Assembly: GCA_022410635.1 (NCBI GenBank)
Contig: JAJVDF010001218.1
Location: 167,211 to 231,210, forward strand
DNA length: 64,000 bases
Source of the DNA: Tretioscincus oriximinensis
Lineage: Eukaryota > Chordata > Lepidosauria > Squamata > Gymnophthalmidae
Direction of reading: 5' to 3'
Part shown: piece after piece, positions 40,201 to 52,200 of the stretch
Position numbering within the stretch: position 1 is the stretch's first letter
How the letters are laid out: each line of letters begins with the position of its first letter
Notes under the pieces: model-generated
Database searches by the model: none
The model's input: the letters and a program-made list of their open reading frames with translations, nothing else
Told to the model about the DNA's origin: nothing
Program-made: the position numbers and the translations under genes

Positions 40201-43200
40201 AGCCCTTCCAGAAGGGAGAGTAGTTATAAACTTCACCTCTGGCTTTTGAAGGGAAGGACTTCCTCCAAATAGTCCTTTAACTTTGTGTAGCCAAAGAAAA
40301 CGCCTCCCAGGAAATGCGCATCAGCAAGTTTATGTTTGGCCTGAGCCTTGCCAGGCCAGAGGCTATGTCTCGTGGCCACATTGTTAGCCATGGTACAAAT
40401 GTTAACAGCCATTAAGTCCAGCACGCCATCGACCAGGAGAGCTAGAATCCCTTTAATGTAAGAAAGATGGCTCCAGAGAAGGTTCCAGTGTAAGCGCCTT
40501 TACCAATTTAAAAGCTGCACAGGCTATAAGAGACGTCTGACCAGAGGATCTGCCCACCAATGACAAGGTTTCAAAGGTGCATTACAAGATAGCATCCGTG
40601 TGCTTGTCCCGGTCTTTGACCCTGGGCTCGGTGGCCTTAAAAACTGATGAGTGGCCTAGCAGGACCAAGAAATCATCATCAGGAATGCCCCTTTTGTCTT
40701 TCTCGCCAATGTCACAGTTGAAAGATTTACGTAGGAGAAAGGGGAGGCGAATTGCTTTGGATGGCTTCTCCCACTCTCATGCAAAATATCAGTAAACGAA
40801 GCTGGTAAAGGAGGCACAGGCTCTGGGGCAGTAGGTGTCATCAGGACATTACCAAATTCTTCAGCCTTTTCCTTGGAGAACTGTTTTGCTGGTTGCATGC
40901 GGAGAGTTTGTCCATAACCCTAAAAAAGTCCTGTTTGAAAAAGGTGCTGGGAAGCTGCATGCCTGGGGCATCCCTATCAACAAAGGGATTCTCATCATCA
41001 AAAGAGTCTCTGTCAGAAAACCAGTCGAGGAGATGACGGGACCTTGTGGAATACCTGCCCCCCCCCCCCATCATCATTGGATCCATCCAAGGGTAAATAT
41101 GGGAGAGACTCATCATCCAGAGGCTCCAGGTGTTTAGTCTTCATAGCCGCTTTACGAGGGGCAAAGAGTCTCTGGCTGGTACGTCTCTCCAATGCATGAG
41201 AGAATCATGCCTCCTGGGCAGGTCGGCCTCTAGCGCATGGTGCTTGCCAGAGTGGTCCGTGAGGTCTCCGTGCTGGCTCAGACTCCAGGGCCGGCTGGCC
41301 ACCAGAGGAGCTAGCGGCGGTCCGCTTCTGTGCTGGTCCTGACCTAGGAAGTGCCGAATTGTTCTTGTGCTGGGGTGATGTAGCGGCATCAAGCTGAGGA
41401 GCACCGCATAGAGGCAAGTGTTGGCTGTTCTGGCTCCTCCTCCTCTGAGTGCCTCAGTGTCCCTGTGCAGGCGCGGTCAGGGGCTGGCAGTTTGTGGCTT
41501 TTTTGGAGCCACCACTTTAGAGGAGGCTTTTTTATACAGCGTAGGCCCTTTGCAAAGCAATGGCAAGGAAGCCTCTTCTTGTTGTGGGGAGAGCTGCCTG
41601 GAGTGTCTGCCATCTGAAGAAGCTGAGGATAAAGAGGAGTCCCTGGAGGGGGGCTTCCTTGAAGGTTATAGAAGCCTCTGCCGTTGACTGGGTTAGGATT
41701 TAGGATCGAGTTTGATGCAAACATGGTAAGGAGCTGTGACTCTGGGGCTGTTGGACGGTGGAGAAGTAATCCAAGACTGCCAGTCTGATCTCTGCAGCTA
41801 ACACAGTCCCAGCCAGAGGTAAAGGGGCCTAATCCTCTTCATCATGTCACAATTCCTGTGAGCTCCCGTGCTCCATACTGGATCGAATAGGGAGACTGGA
41901 GGCATTCGCCTGACCCAGTCCTTCCAAAAGAGCCCCCCCCCCAACCGATCGGCTTGGATGGACATGCTCTCCGTGGCCACTAAGGCATCATCCAGGCTTT
42001 GGAGGATCAAATTGAAGGATTGCTGATCAGCCGGGGATAGGGCAGAGGCAAGGAATTCACAGAGCTGGTCATATAGGGCAGCTCGGGCCCTTGTTTCCAT
42101 CCACAGGAGAGAAGAAATATTTATCAAGAGAAAAGTTCATATGATGCTTCCAGCCTGAAGCGACATAAAGTAATGGGTAACTTTCGACCTTGGGTGGCTT
42201 TTGACCTTGTGGGCGGGGAATTTTTTCTGTCACTTCCAGCTTAAAGCCAGTCTATCTTAACCCACTGTTAAGGAGCATGCCTTACGTCCTAAACCTGGAG
42301 AACCAGGGGGGCGAAGGAGTTCTAGAGCCTGCTGTATTAGACACAGGCAGCAGGCTTTATTTTCTAGTACTAATAAGTTTTGATACTACCAAAGTAGCCT
42401 TCAACATCTAAGCTTCACCAGACTTAGAAGAGGGTGATTAAGAAGGGGACCTGAGTGATGCACACAAAATCACAGTTAATGTATATAAGCAGGGAATATC
42501 AGAATGAAGAACAGAATTTTTTTTAAAAAAACCTAGAGGGCCACTAATCTATGGAATTGGTTACCTGGGTAACTTTAAGAAATGGTTAGGCAAGTTTATG
42601 GGGGACAGATATATCAGATGTCTAATGCTGGAAAGACTAGTAATTTGTAGGGAATTGAGAGCACAAAAGTCATTTGCTTGACAATGCCCAGGAATAATTG
42701 GTGGGTCAGGATGCTGGACCAGTTGGGCTGTCAAGTTACCTTAAACGATAGCCAATTCCCCATTTTGTTTTAAGGAAGAGAGATGAACCAAGACATTTCA
42801 ACATTCCTTGGGAAATCACAGCTTTTCGGTCTAGAAATACGAAAAAACAAATTGTTAGTTTTTAGAGAAAATTTCCTTGAATTTAACCTTAAGAAAGAAC
42901 ATACGGTAAGTAATTTTCTGTTAAATTAGTTAATTCTGTAAAAAGGAGTTAACAAAATTGAGTTAACTCAAGTATACTGATACCAGCAATAATGTCTGCT
43001 TCATCCATGAAGTGAGTGCTGAAAACTGTCACTCGATTGTTTTTTCTGTTTTTCAGGAGATTCCATATTGTATGGCGTGAGCAGGGATCCATACCGGCTG
43101 TTGGTTCATCTAAGAGTAATACCTAATATTAACCAAACAAACAGATAAAGTTACCTGTTTTGAAGACAAGTAGTTGCTTGTTTCACAGCAACCTTAACCC

Positions 43201-46200
43201 AAACCTTAGTGTACTCAAGAAAACAAATTACTTATCTAGAATTTCACCAGTCAATGTCATACAAAAATTTATAGTTATATTTCAACCCTAAAATAAAATA
43301 CTAGGTAAGAGTACACCGTTATCAGGCTTGCCTGTGATGTAGTGTTCTGGGGGCAGGAGGGAAGCCCATGCATTGCTGGGTGATTTCCATTGGTCTCTTC
43401 TTGAGAGTGACAGCGGCTCCACCTTTTTAAAGTCCATATAAGGAGAACGTAGGCAGAGCCAATTCATTCCTTCTGGGGTGATGCTGCTGCTCTTGGATGT
43501 CTTTATCAGTTAATTGAGAGAAGATTTAAGTAACAGTAACAAAACCGAGTCCCCAAATGGTAACCAGGAGGAATTATATCCTAGGAAAAAACAGTTCCCT
43601 AGTCCAAAACCGGGTGGGCATGCATGGTTTCCTTCCGGCTCCCAAAACACTACACCACAGGCAAATCTGTTAATGGTTTGTTATTTTCCCATTGGCAGGA
43701 ATATACTGGGGTGTACCCAAGCATTCCACCCAAGTGCAAGACTAGGGAGTGTCATTATCCAGAACATATTCCAAGACTTAAGCCAAACGGCCCTTCTAGT
43801 GGTCACGTTATAGACCACAGAGCAGCCACAAAGCAATATAATATCCAGGGCTGCATCAGCAGAAAGGGCAAGAACTCTCTGTAGAGTCTTCAGTGGTTGG
43901 GCAAGACGTGGAGGGAGAGAGGAGTCCACAAGGATAGGCTCCACCCACGTATACACTATGCAAGAAAAAAGGGACAAATGGATGGAAGACCTAGTGGTGA
44001 GGATTTGTGCCTCTTACATCTTCTTGAAGTTATCCATGACAGAGTCTTGGCTCTTGAGGGGAGTGTCCCAGGTTTTAGGAGCCAGATTGAGAGAGATTGG
44101 GTTGGGGGAACCCATACTCCCCGCAAAGAGCATATGTGATAGCCTATCTCCCAGTCCTTCAACAACATTTGCTTGAGAGGTCTAGGAAAAGCCAGGGAAG
44201 AAGAATCTGTAGCAGGGGTTACTAGCAGATCTGCAAATTTGACTGCTAGCTCCTCTGACAGCGCCCCAGTTGAGATTGAGTATTAGTGAGGGAAAGTGAG
44301 GGAATGGGGGCTTTAACGAGGGTTCGAAGCTGAGGCAAAATTGCCTTTATCTTACGCCCTCAATTCCGTTTTCCACTCCGCTTTAAAGCTCCAGTGCGTC
44401 TGCACCCTAAGAGTAATACGTGTATCTGCAAGATATGGTACTTATAGTAGAATTGATGATCGGTTGGCAAAAGTTACTAACAGAAGCAGTTTAATGCAGG
44501 CAGAAACAATGCCGATGTGGAAACCAGACCATGCATTAATGATAAGAACACAAATAAAACAAGAAGTAATAAACTGTACAGATAATCAAGTAATTTGCAA
44601 TAAGTAAGAGAGATATTGAAGAGGGAAATAGCAGAATATTTTAGGATTAACGTCAGGGGACAAATAATACAAAATAGAGTATGAGAAACAGCAAAAGAGG
44701 ACAGTGTATAAACTATACGGAAGAACAGGAAGTAGAAGGGATTATGGAAATTTACAATAGCAAACAACTGGCTATATTAAAGGAAAATGGTGAGTAAACA
44801 AATATATATAAAAAGTGAGTTTTAAAGTTGGAATATTAGATCAATGAAAAGACTTACAACATCTCTCGAGAAAAGAGTTAAGGGATACAAATGGAGTCTT
44901 ATATGTGGATGAAGAGAATATAAAAAAATTGTGAAGGAATTCTATGAATAATTAAATCAAAGAGAAGCAGTGGAGAATATAGCAGTAAGTATTCAAAATA
45001 AAGTGCAATTAGAAGATACAGTAGATTAATGTTAAATGATAGAATTACTCAAGAAGTAGCAAAGGTAGTAAGATTATTTCAAGCATTATTTGTCGGGTGT
45101 AGAGCACTGGTTAGTTAATGGGAGTAGGACAGAGTATATTAATATATTAAATGGGACAAAACAGGGATTTCCTCTATCACCAAACTTTTTTATTTTAGCA
45201 ATTTTAGCTTTTTAATATTAACAAATAATATTAAGGATTATTTAAGATGGGTAAGGTATAGGATAAATAGAAGAGAAGTGAGATTTAATTTATTTGTATA
45301 TGATGCAATGGTTATTACCGAACAACCTTTAGAGATGGGTAAGAGGTATTAACTTTTTCCTCTCAGACTTTTCCATAAACTCCCGGAACATCAAAGAGCT
45401 CTCAGGACAGTTTTTGATATTCACATCTAAAGGGTCTTTGAAAATTATCTGCCACACCACTTGATAGAACAAAGGGGCTAATCTGTTGGAAAACAAACTT
45501 ACTGCTTCCAAAAAAAATAAAAGTCCCTTTTTCCACAAAATTTTGGGGAGGGTGCCTTTGACAAAAACGAAGAGACAGAGAACTAACTGAAACTAACCGA
45601 ATGGTATTTAACAGAGAGAAATGCTAACACTCTTCTAAGAGCCCCCCGAAATTTTCATCTCTCCCAATACTATCAAATGTTTGCCCACTAATGGGCCATT
45701 GGGAACATTTTCAAGCTCCGGAAGGGTTTTCCTTAGCTCCAAGGGTATCATGTCCTCCTCCTCCTCCTAATACAAACTCTGCTTGACTACCCACAAAGAG
45801 ATATTCAAACAATGAGAGATTCTTGTTTTGGAATATTGTTGGCTGAGTTAACAATGCTCCAGATGTTTGTATTTTTTAAAAAAAAAACTCCCCAGACGTC
45901 ACATTATATTTTTACAAGAAATATGATATGCATTATCAAACCGACCAGATTTTCTTAGGCCCAAACTAGGGTAATTAATATTCATGCTAATTTGAATATG
46001 CAAATGACCCCCAGGGCATTTCTTGCATGCAAGAAATTTGTGACATCACTTCTGTGGGCGGGGCAGAAGTGGCATCACTTTCAGGTCGACCCCCCTGCAA
46101 GTGACATCATTTTGTGACTTCACTTCTGGGGCGGAGCATAAAAATCCCCATTCGGGAGTCTATGGAAAATGGTGGCTACCTCTTTGGGGCCCCATAACAT

Positions 46201-49200
46201 TGGACACCTAGAACCGAACTTGGTTGGCCTCATCAGAATAAAAACCTGCCATAGTCCATTCCTCTGGCATTTGCTCAATCCAAATTCACAGCACTTTTAA
46301 CTGAAGAAATACAGCAGAAAAAAAATTCACTCCCACATTAAAAGCCAAAAGGCTTTTAAAGTGAAGAATTTCTTTTAAATTGAAAAAATATAGCAGGCAA
46401 GAGTATTTTCCCCCCACACTGAGTAATTTTTCTTACAAAATGTAGATATGTAAAATGTTATTCTTTGATTTCCGCAAATGGCTCTGGAAATCTGTAAACC
46501 CTCATCACCAGTGTCAGCCATTTTGTGCCTTGTCATGTTATGTTTGTCAACAGATTTCTACTATAACAGAATTTTTATGAAAGATCTTCGATTTGATTTA
46601 AGACACACTTGTATACTTTTAGGAAGCAATTAATGCTTCCCTAATTCATTCAACTTTTTTGTTGAAGAGCACAAATTAAGGGTTGCAGAGATTTGTAATA
46701 TTATTTTGTTTTATTTTAATATAAACATTGTGTATCTTCCTGGCTACAAAGGAATAGAGGTACAATATATACTGCAAGTAATAGACATGTACATGAAAAC
46801 AATGACAAATTCAGTTACCTTAGGATCTCCAAGAATAGCAATCCCAATAGACAACTTCCTTTTCTGTCCTCCACTAAGTTTTTTGGCTTGGTTATCTTTA
46901 ATGGATTGCATATCCAAATCTAACAAAACCTTTTGGACCTTAAGAAATCAACCATAGAAAACATTAGTCTTAAGGAGTAAATGTTTACTTGAAGATTTAT
47001 TATGTTCCAAGACTCAGCATCAGTGCAACATCCTGCATTTATGGTGGTAAACCAGGACAAAGATAGAGTGAGAATTTCTAAAATATATTTGATGCACACA
47101 TGTTTTGACAAAATGAAATTGCACTTTTAGTTGTCTGCACTGCCTTTCCAAGCCAAAGATCCAGAAAGTTTATACTAAGTGTACAGTTTGCATAATACTG
47201 TTATCAGTATCACAAAAGCAAAGTAACAATATATTAAGAACAGAACTCTAAAATATAGAAAACAAGTATTACAGCAATGGCAAGACTATAAACATTATTT
47301 ATTTATTTATTTATACTTATATCCTGCCCTACACCCAAAGATCTCAGTATTTATTAAAATACTGTTCACCTCCACTTGTAAACCACAAGTTAAGAATCTA
47401 CTGGCTTCTATTAAAAACAGTAGCATTTTGACATCAGCAGCAATGGCTGCACGCCGTATGCAGTTTACATAGCATTTACTCACCTCTTGTATCATGTAAT
47501 TGGGAGGAATCCCTTTAATTGAAGCGACAATTGACAAATTTTCTTGCACAGTTAGGACATCAAAATATATATCTAATTGCTGGCAAACTCCAGTTATCTT
47601 TCTTGCATCTAACATTTCATCTATTTCAGAAATTCTGTAGCCATATATTGATGCAAATCCTAATTGAAAAAATAGACAAAAAAGTTACTTGCAAAGCAAA
47701 TTAATAACAAATAAATATAATCCAATTCTTTGAAAGCAAATATTGCCATACAATTCTAGTTGTTTAATTATTTTGTTGGGCAACATTTATATAGACAACC
47801 ATATAAATAAGTAATAATAGCATTAATGTAATTACATAAACTTATTGGAAATGATCAATAACTGATAAACCAAACATATTTCAGAAATATTCACCATCTG
47901 TTGGTGGGCACAATCCGCACAGAATGTTCATTAGCGTCGTCTTTCCTGTTCCACTGTGTCCCAGTAGTGCTGTGATCTGACCCTCGTATATGTCGAAGGA
48001 TAAGCCTAAGGAAAGGGAGAAACAAAGAGGAAGGAAGGGAATTTGCAGCGGGAGAAAATGGTTGTCACGAGCATCTCTATCAGGCAACTGTGCCTTGCAC
48101 AGGCCTGTCCTGTCCTTAAGGAATAATCACTTCAGGTATAGGATGGGGCAGAAGCATAAATAAGTAAATAAATAAAATTAACTGAACATTTTTTTAGTAT
48201 CAGCAAACAATCCAACTAAAAGAGTATTTCAGGGAGGGTCAAGAGAAACGCAGCCACCTGCTTGGCCAATGCACAGGTTTCAGACCACATGAACCAGCAG
48301 CATGCGAAGGGCAAGGGCTCCCCCTTGTGGGGGGCAACTGAAAACCTATAAATTCTTACTTTTCAGAGCTTCCACAGTTTCTCCCTTTTTAGCGAACGTT
48401 TTCTGGACGCAGTTTATTCTGAAAGAAGATAAGCTAGTTTTAATCTTGCAAAGCAACATAGAGCTCAGCTGTAAACACAAAACATTCCTACATTATTCAG
48501 CAATGAAATGTGACAGATTTATGTGGCACAAAGCGAAGTCATAGAGTCTGCACAAATTCCTCTGGTAGCCCACATTCCTCAGTGGGATTTTACCTATGGC
48601 CTTTGTTTAGAAGGGTGTCTGTCTGATCAGAGCCCAATCCTTGGGAGGTCTTCCTGCAATTCTTCCAAGGACTGGGGTCTATGGTAGCAGATTGTGTGAG
48701 TCTCCCCGTTGCTTCTGCTGCTTTGCAGTTTCAAATATCCCAGCATTGCTCCAGCACGAGGCATTTGAACAGCTGTCACAGGCAGCAGAAGGAGCAAGGA
48801 GACTCACAGTGATCTGCTGGCATGGACCCACCCTTGAGTCTGCTTCCTGCTCCCATAGGAGCCAGAAGGAGACCCTAGGAGGGCAACCTCGGCTTTTAAG
48901 CAAGTGGAGATGGAGAGGGGGCCCCACAGTTTCCCTCCTGCCCTATTGTGCGGCTGATTAAATCTCCTTTGTGTTTTAATTTGGAACCCCCCCCCCCCCA
49001 GTGTGATTGCAGCCTACCTGTTGCAAATATAAACAGCTCAGTAAATTACTACTTATTTGCTCAAAAACAGAACTACTTTCCATTAGCTATAGGAACTATA
49101 CTATTATATAAGTATATCATACCTGATTGCTTCTTTCCCCTGAAATTCAGGAGACACGGGCTCAATAATCTCATTGAAATCCAAGTTCCCATTAATGTTG

Positions 49201-52200
49201 TTTTCATATAATTCCTTATAATTTCGTGTCCGTTTTGACCAAAATGAAGGTTTCAGGAAAAAGAAAAAGCCTCTCCGCAAACCATGTTCTCCTGAGAAAC
49301 AAAGGCAAATGTTTTTGAATGTCANCTATAAAATAACTACGTTATTAAGGGATACATATGCATACCTCCCGGTTTAATCAGTTAAGAAAACAGCTGGGCT
49401 TAATTTTGACTCAAGGCTTGAACAAGGAAGATATTCCAGTAATACTTCTTTTCAAATCGTTTATTTTTTTAAACCAGTATATGTTTAAGACTTTTTCCCA
49501 CAACTGAGCAGGATAAGCCCTGGTCTGCATTTGGCCTTATTCTGTTACACAAAAGGGGCCTTTGCCTACCATGTGCCATTCCAAGCTAGCAGAAGGAAAG
49601 CAAGGCCTGCGGTGGCCTGCAGTGGCATGTGGACAGCCCCAAGGTGCTAACAGTTGCCACAGTCACATCTTTACTTTTAAATCTTCTTCAGCACTAAGCC
49701 AGAAAAAAAAATAATGGACTTAAGAGGACTTAAAAGTGGTGACCAGGGCCAAATGTATCTGCAAAAACAGCATTTAAATACTTTGAACACCTAAAAAGCC
49801 ACTGTTGATGTAGGAGCCTTCTAATTAGCATGTGATTTACCTGGTGAATCCAATGCTACATTTGTCATTTAGATGCACTAATTATGCGATTATGAATCTG
49901 TACAATTTTAACTAGATGGTGTTAAAACGGGTATTTGCAATCCTGAGGTTCTCAGAAGTTCTCAGAATACATAATGACAATGTAAGCACCTTTTATTTCT
50001 TTTTAGCTCCTAACATAAGTTGCAGAAATCAGTCAGATCTTGATATACATTTAGAAAAAAATATTTATGTGCAGTATTTTAATTATAGGCAATAAAAAGC
50101 ACCAGCATACTAGAACAATGTTCACAGAAGACCAACTAACACAAACTCCCCCCAGACCACATGATTTAAGTTAATAACAAAGGCAATAAGTCTTGTAGTT
50201 TCAACAGTATTTATAGAATTTATGTTTGCATTAGAAGAGGGAGTAGGGCTGTAAGCTTAAATGAAAAATTAAATGTATCAAGAGTATTTGAAAAAATAGA
50301 AACATTTCAGCCATTGAATGGTGCTGAACAGCTTAGTCTAAGAAACAAAGATTGCATTCAGGCAGAGTCAAAAATCAGCTTTCAAGTTGAATTTGTGCTG
50401 TATTTGCCACACCAGATTTAATATAAACCAACAGCAATTCTGTTCTTAGGTATGATTTATTGGATTATCATTTTATCAGAAAAACTAGCTATCCAAGTGC
50501 TATATGTGGTTATTGTGCCAACAATGTGACATGTAGTTTTACAAGAAAATATAAAAGTGTTTCTGTATAAATTACATCTTCATGGAAACAGGATCTTGCT
50601 AATAGCAGATGATCAGCTGAATGATTAACGTTCCCTCACACATCCTTGAGAGGGTGACATGAAAAACAAGGAATGCTTACTGGGGGTGAGTCCACCAGGC
50701 TCCCTTTTTGCTGCCCCGGTGTTGGGAAAGGACGCTCTGGCAGCCGCGCATCGCCTCCCTGCGAGGCACAAGGCGTTTCCGGGAGCGACAGGGCCAGCGG
50801 CGGCCTATATAAGGCTGTGCCGCCTCCCCTGTGGACGGACCTGCCTCTCATGGTCGCTTTCTGCTGTGCCGCCGCCTTTGAGGTCTGGCACCAGGAGACC
50901 AAGAACAAAGAAGGAAACAGTGGCAGCGAGGCGATTCAGCATAGGGAGATTGGGCTTTGAAATTCCCAGCATTCAAAAGCTAGGAGCCTGAGAAGGTTCC
51001 TAGGGCCCACCGAAGGGAGCCGTCATGGTGGACATGGAGCGGGTGAAGAGGCTTTAGGCGGCTTACCACCAAACTGCCACCCCCCAGCCAGGCATTGCAA
51101 GTGGTTGGGTTGGCTGCCGCCATGTGAGGGGACTGGAAAAAATAACTCTCCCACCTCGTTTTGAATAGCAGGTGGAGCTGCTTGCCCCCCCCCTTGTTTG
51201 TTGGCCACTTAGGGCCACCCACTGGGCAACAGCGGCAGTCCCCTGTGCCCAGGCACCCCACACCTGCTTTGGGGCTTTGGGCTGAGTTGCTTCCAATGTT
51301 TTTCCTTCTTGGTTCATGCCTGTGAGGGGAAATTTAGAGGAAACATTTTGGTAGAGATTTTTTTTATGAAAGTGATAAACAAATGTTCTCCGGCTTTTGT
51401 TCCAGTTTAAAGAATTACAGTTGCTGGTTCTGTTTAAAACCTTAATAAAAACAGTTGCTGGTTTTGTTCTAGCTTTAATAAATACAGTTGCTGGCGAGGA
51501 GGGCGCGTGCGTGCGAACGCAGCAAGAAGCTAAACAGTCTCTCTGCCCGGCACTGTCAAGAATTTCGGTCATGGACCCTAATAACCCACCTGCACTGTTA
51601 CATACCGGCTAGTTACAGGTACCTGTTGCCCTCCTGCTTCTTTTCTGGCTGCCGGCGCATGCGGAAACGTCCTTTTTCTATGAAAAATAAAACATCTATA
51701 ACTCCGCCCCATGCAGGCCATATATCTAAAATGGTGCCCGGTACAGCTGCCACCGCCTCAAACTCACAGCCTCCGTGTCCCGTGTCTGTTACTTCTGAAG
51801 ATTTTGGCGGCTTGAGTCGGAACTCGCCCCCCCTCCTTCTTCCCCCCACATTAGACCAGATTAGAGCTCTTTTACAAGAAGAGGTTGGGGAGTCCTTGGA
51901 ACAACTTAAGACTCAAGGAGCAGACTTCTCTAACGCTCTGAAGGAGGTTCAACATACAGCCTCCTCAGCCTTGGAAATAGCGCAAAAGGTGCGTTGTGAA
52001 ACTGACTCATGCACAAGTGAAGCCCTTAAATTAAAAGAAGTCTTTGACCTCTCCTGCCGGGCCGTCAAAATAATGTCAGACTCAGGGGGATTAAGGAGGG
52101 CTCTGAAACCCCATCTATTTCAGAACGGCTGGTTAATTGTTGGAAGACTTTGATTCCGGACCTACAAATTCAGAAAACAGACCTGGCCAGTGCCCACGGG

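Larger units (their letters stand above)
36251..42320 (-). mobile_element. DIRS-like retrotransposon, nearly complete, broken
   Basis: Minus-strand order: gag-like region (42.1-40.2 kb, e.g. [19 protein letters not shown]), RT with YLDDFLI (about 39.58 kb) and [20 protein letters not shown] (39.4-39.5 kb), RNase H with [13 protein letters not shown] (about 39.05 kb), [19 protein letters not shown] (37.7 kb), and a tyrosine-recombinase-like end ([36 protein letters not shown]; 37.09-36.5 kb). DIRS elements carry a tyrosine recombinase instead of an integrase. Many stops and an insertion at about 37.9-38.9 kb. Confidence 0.85.
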
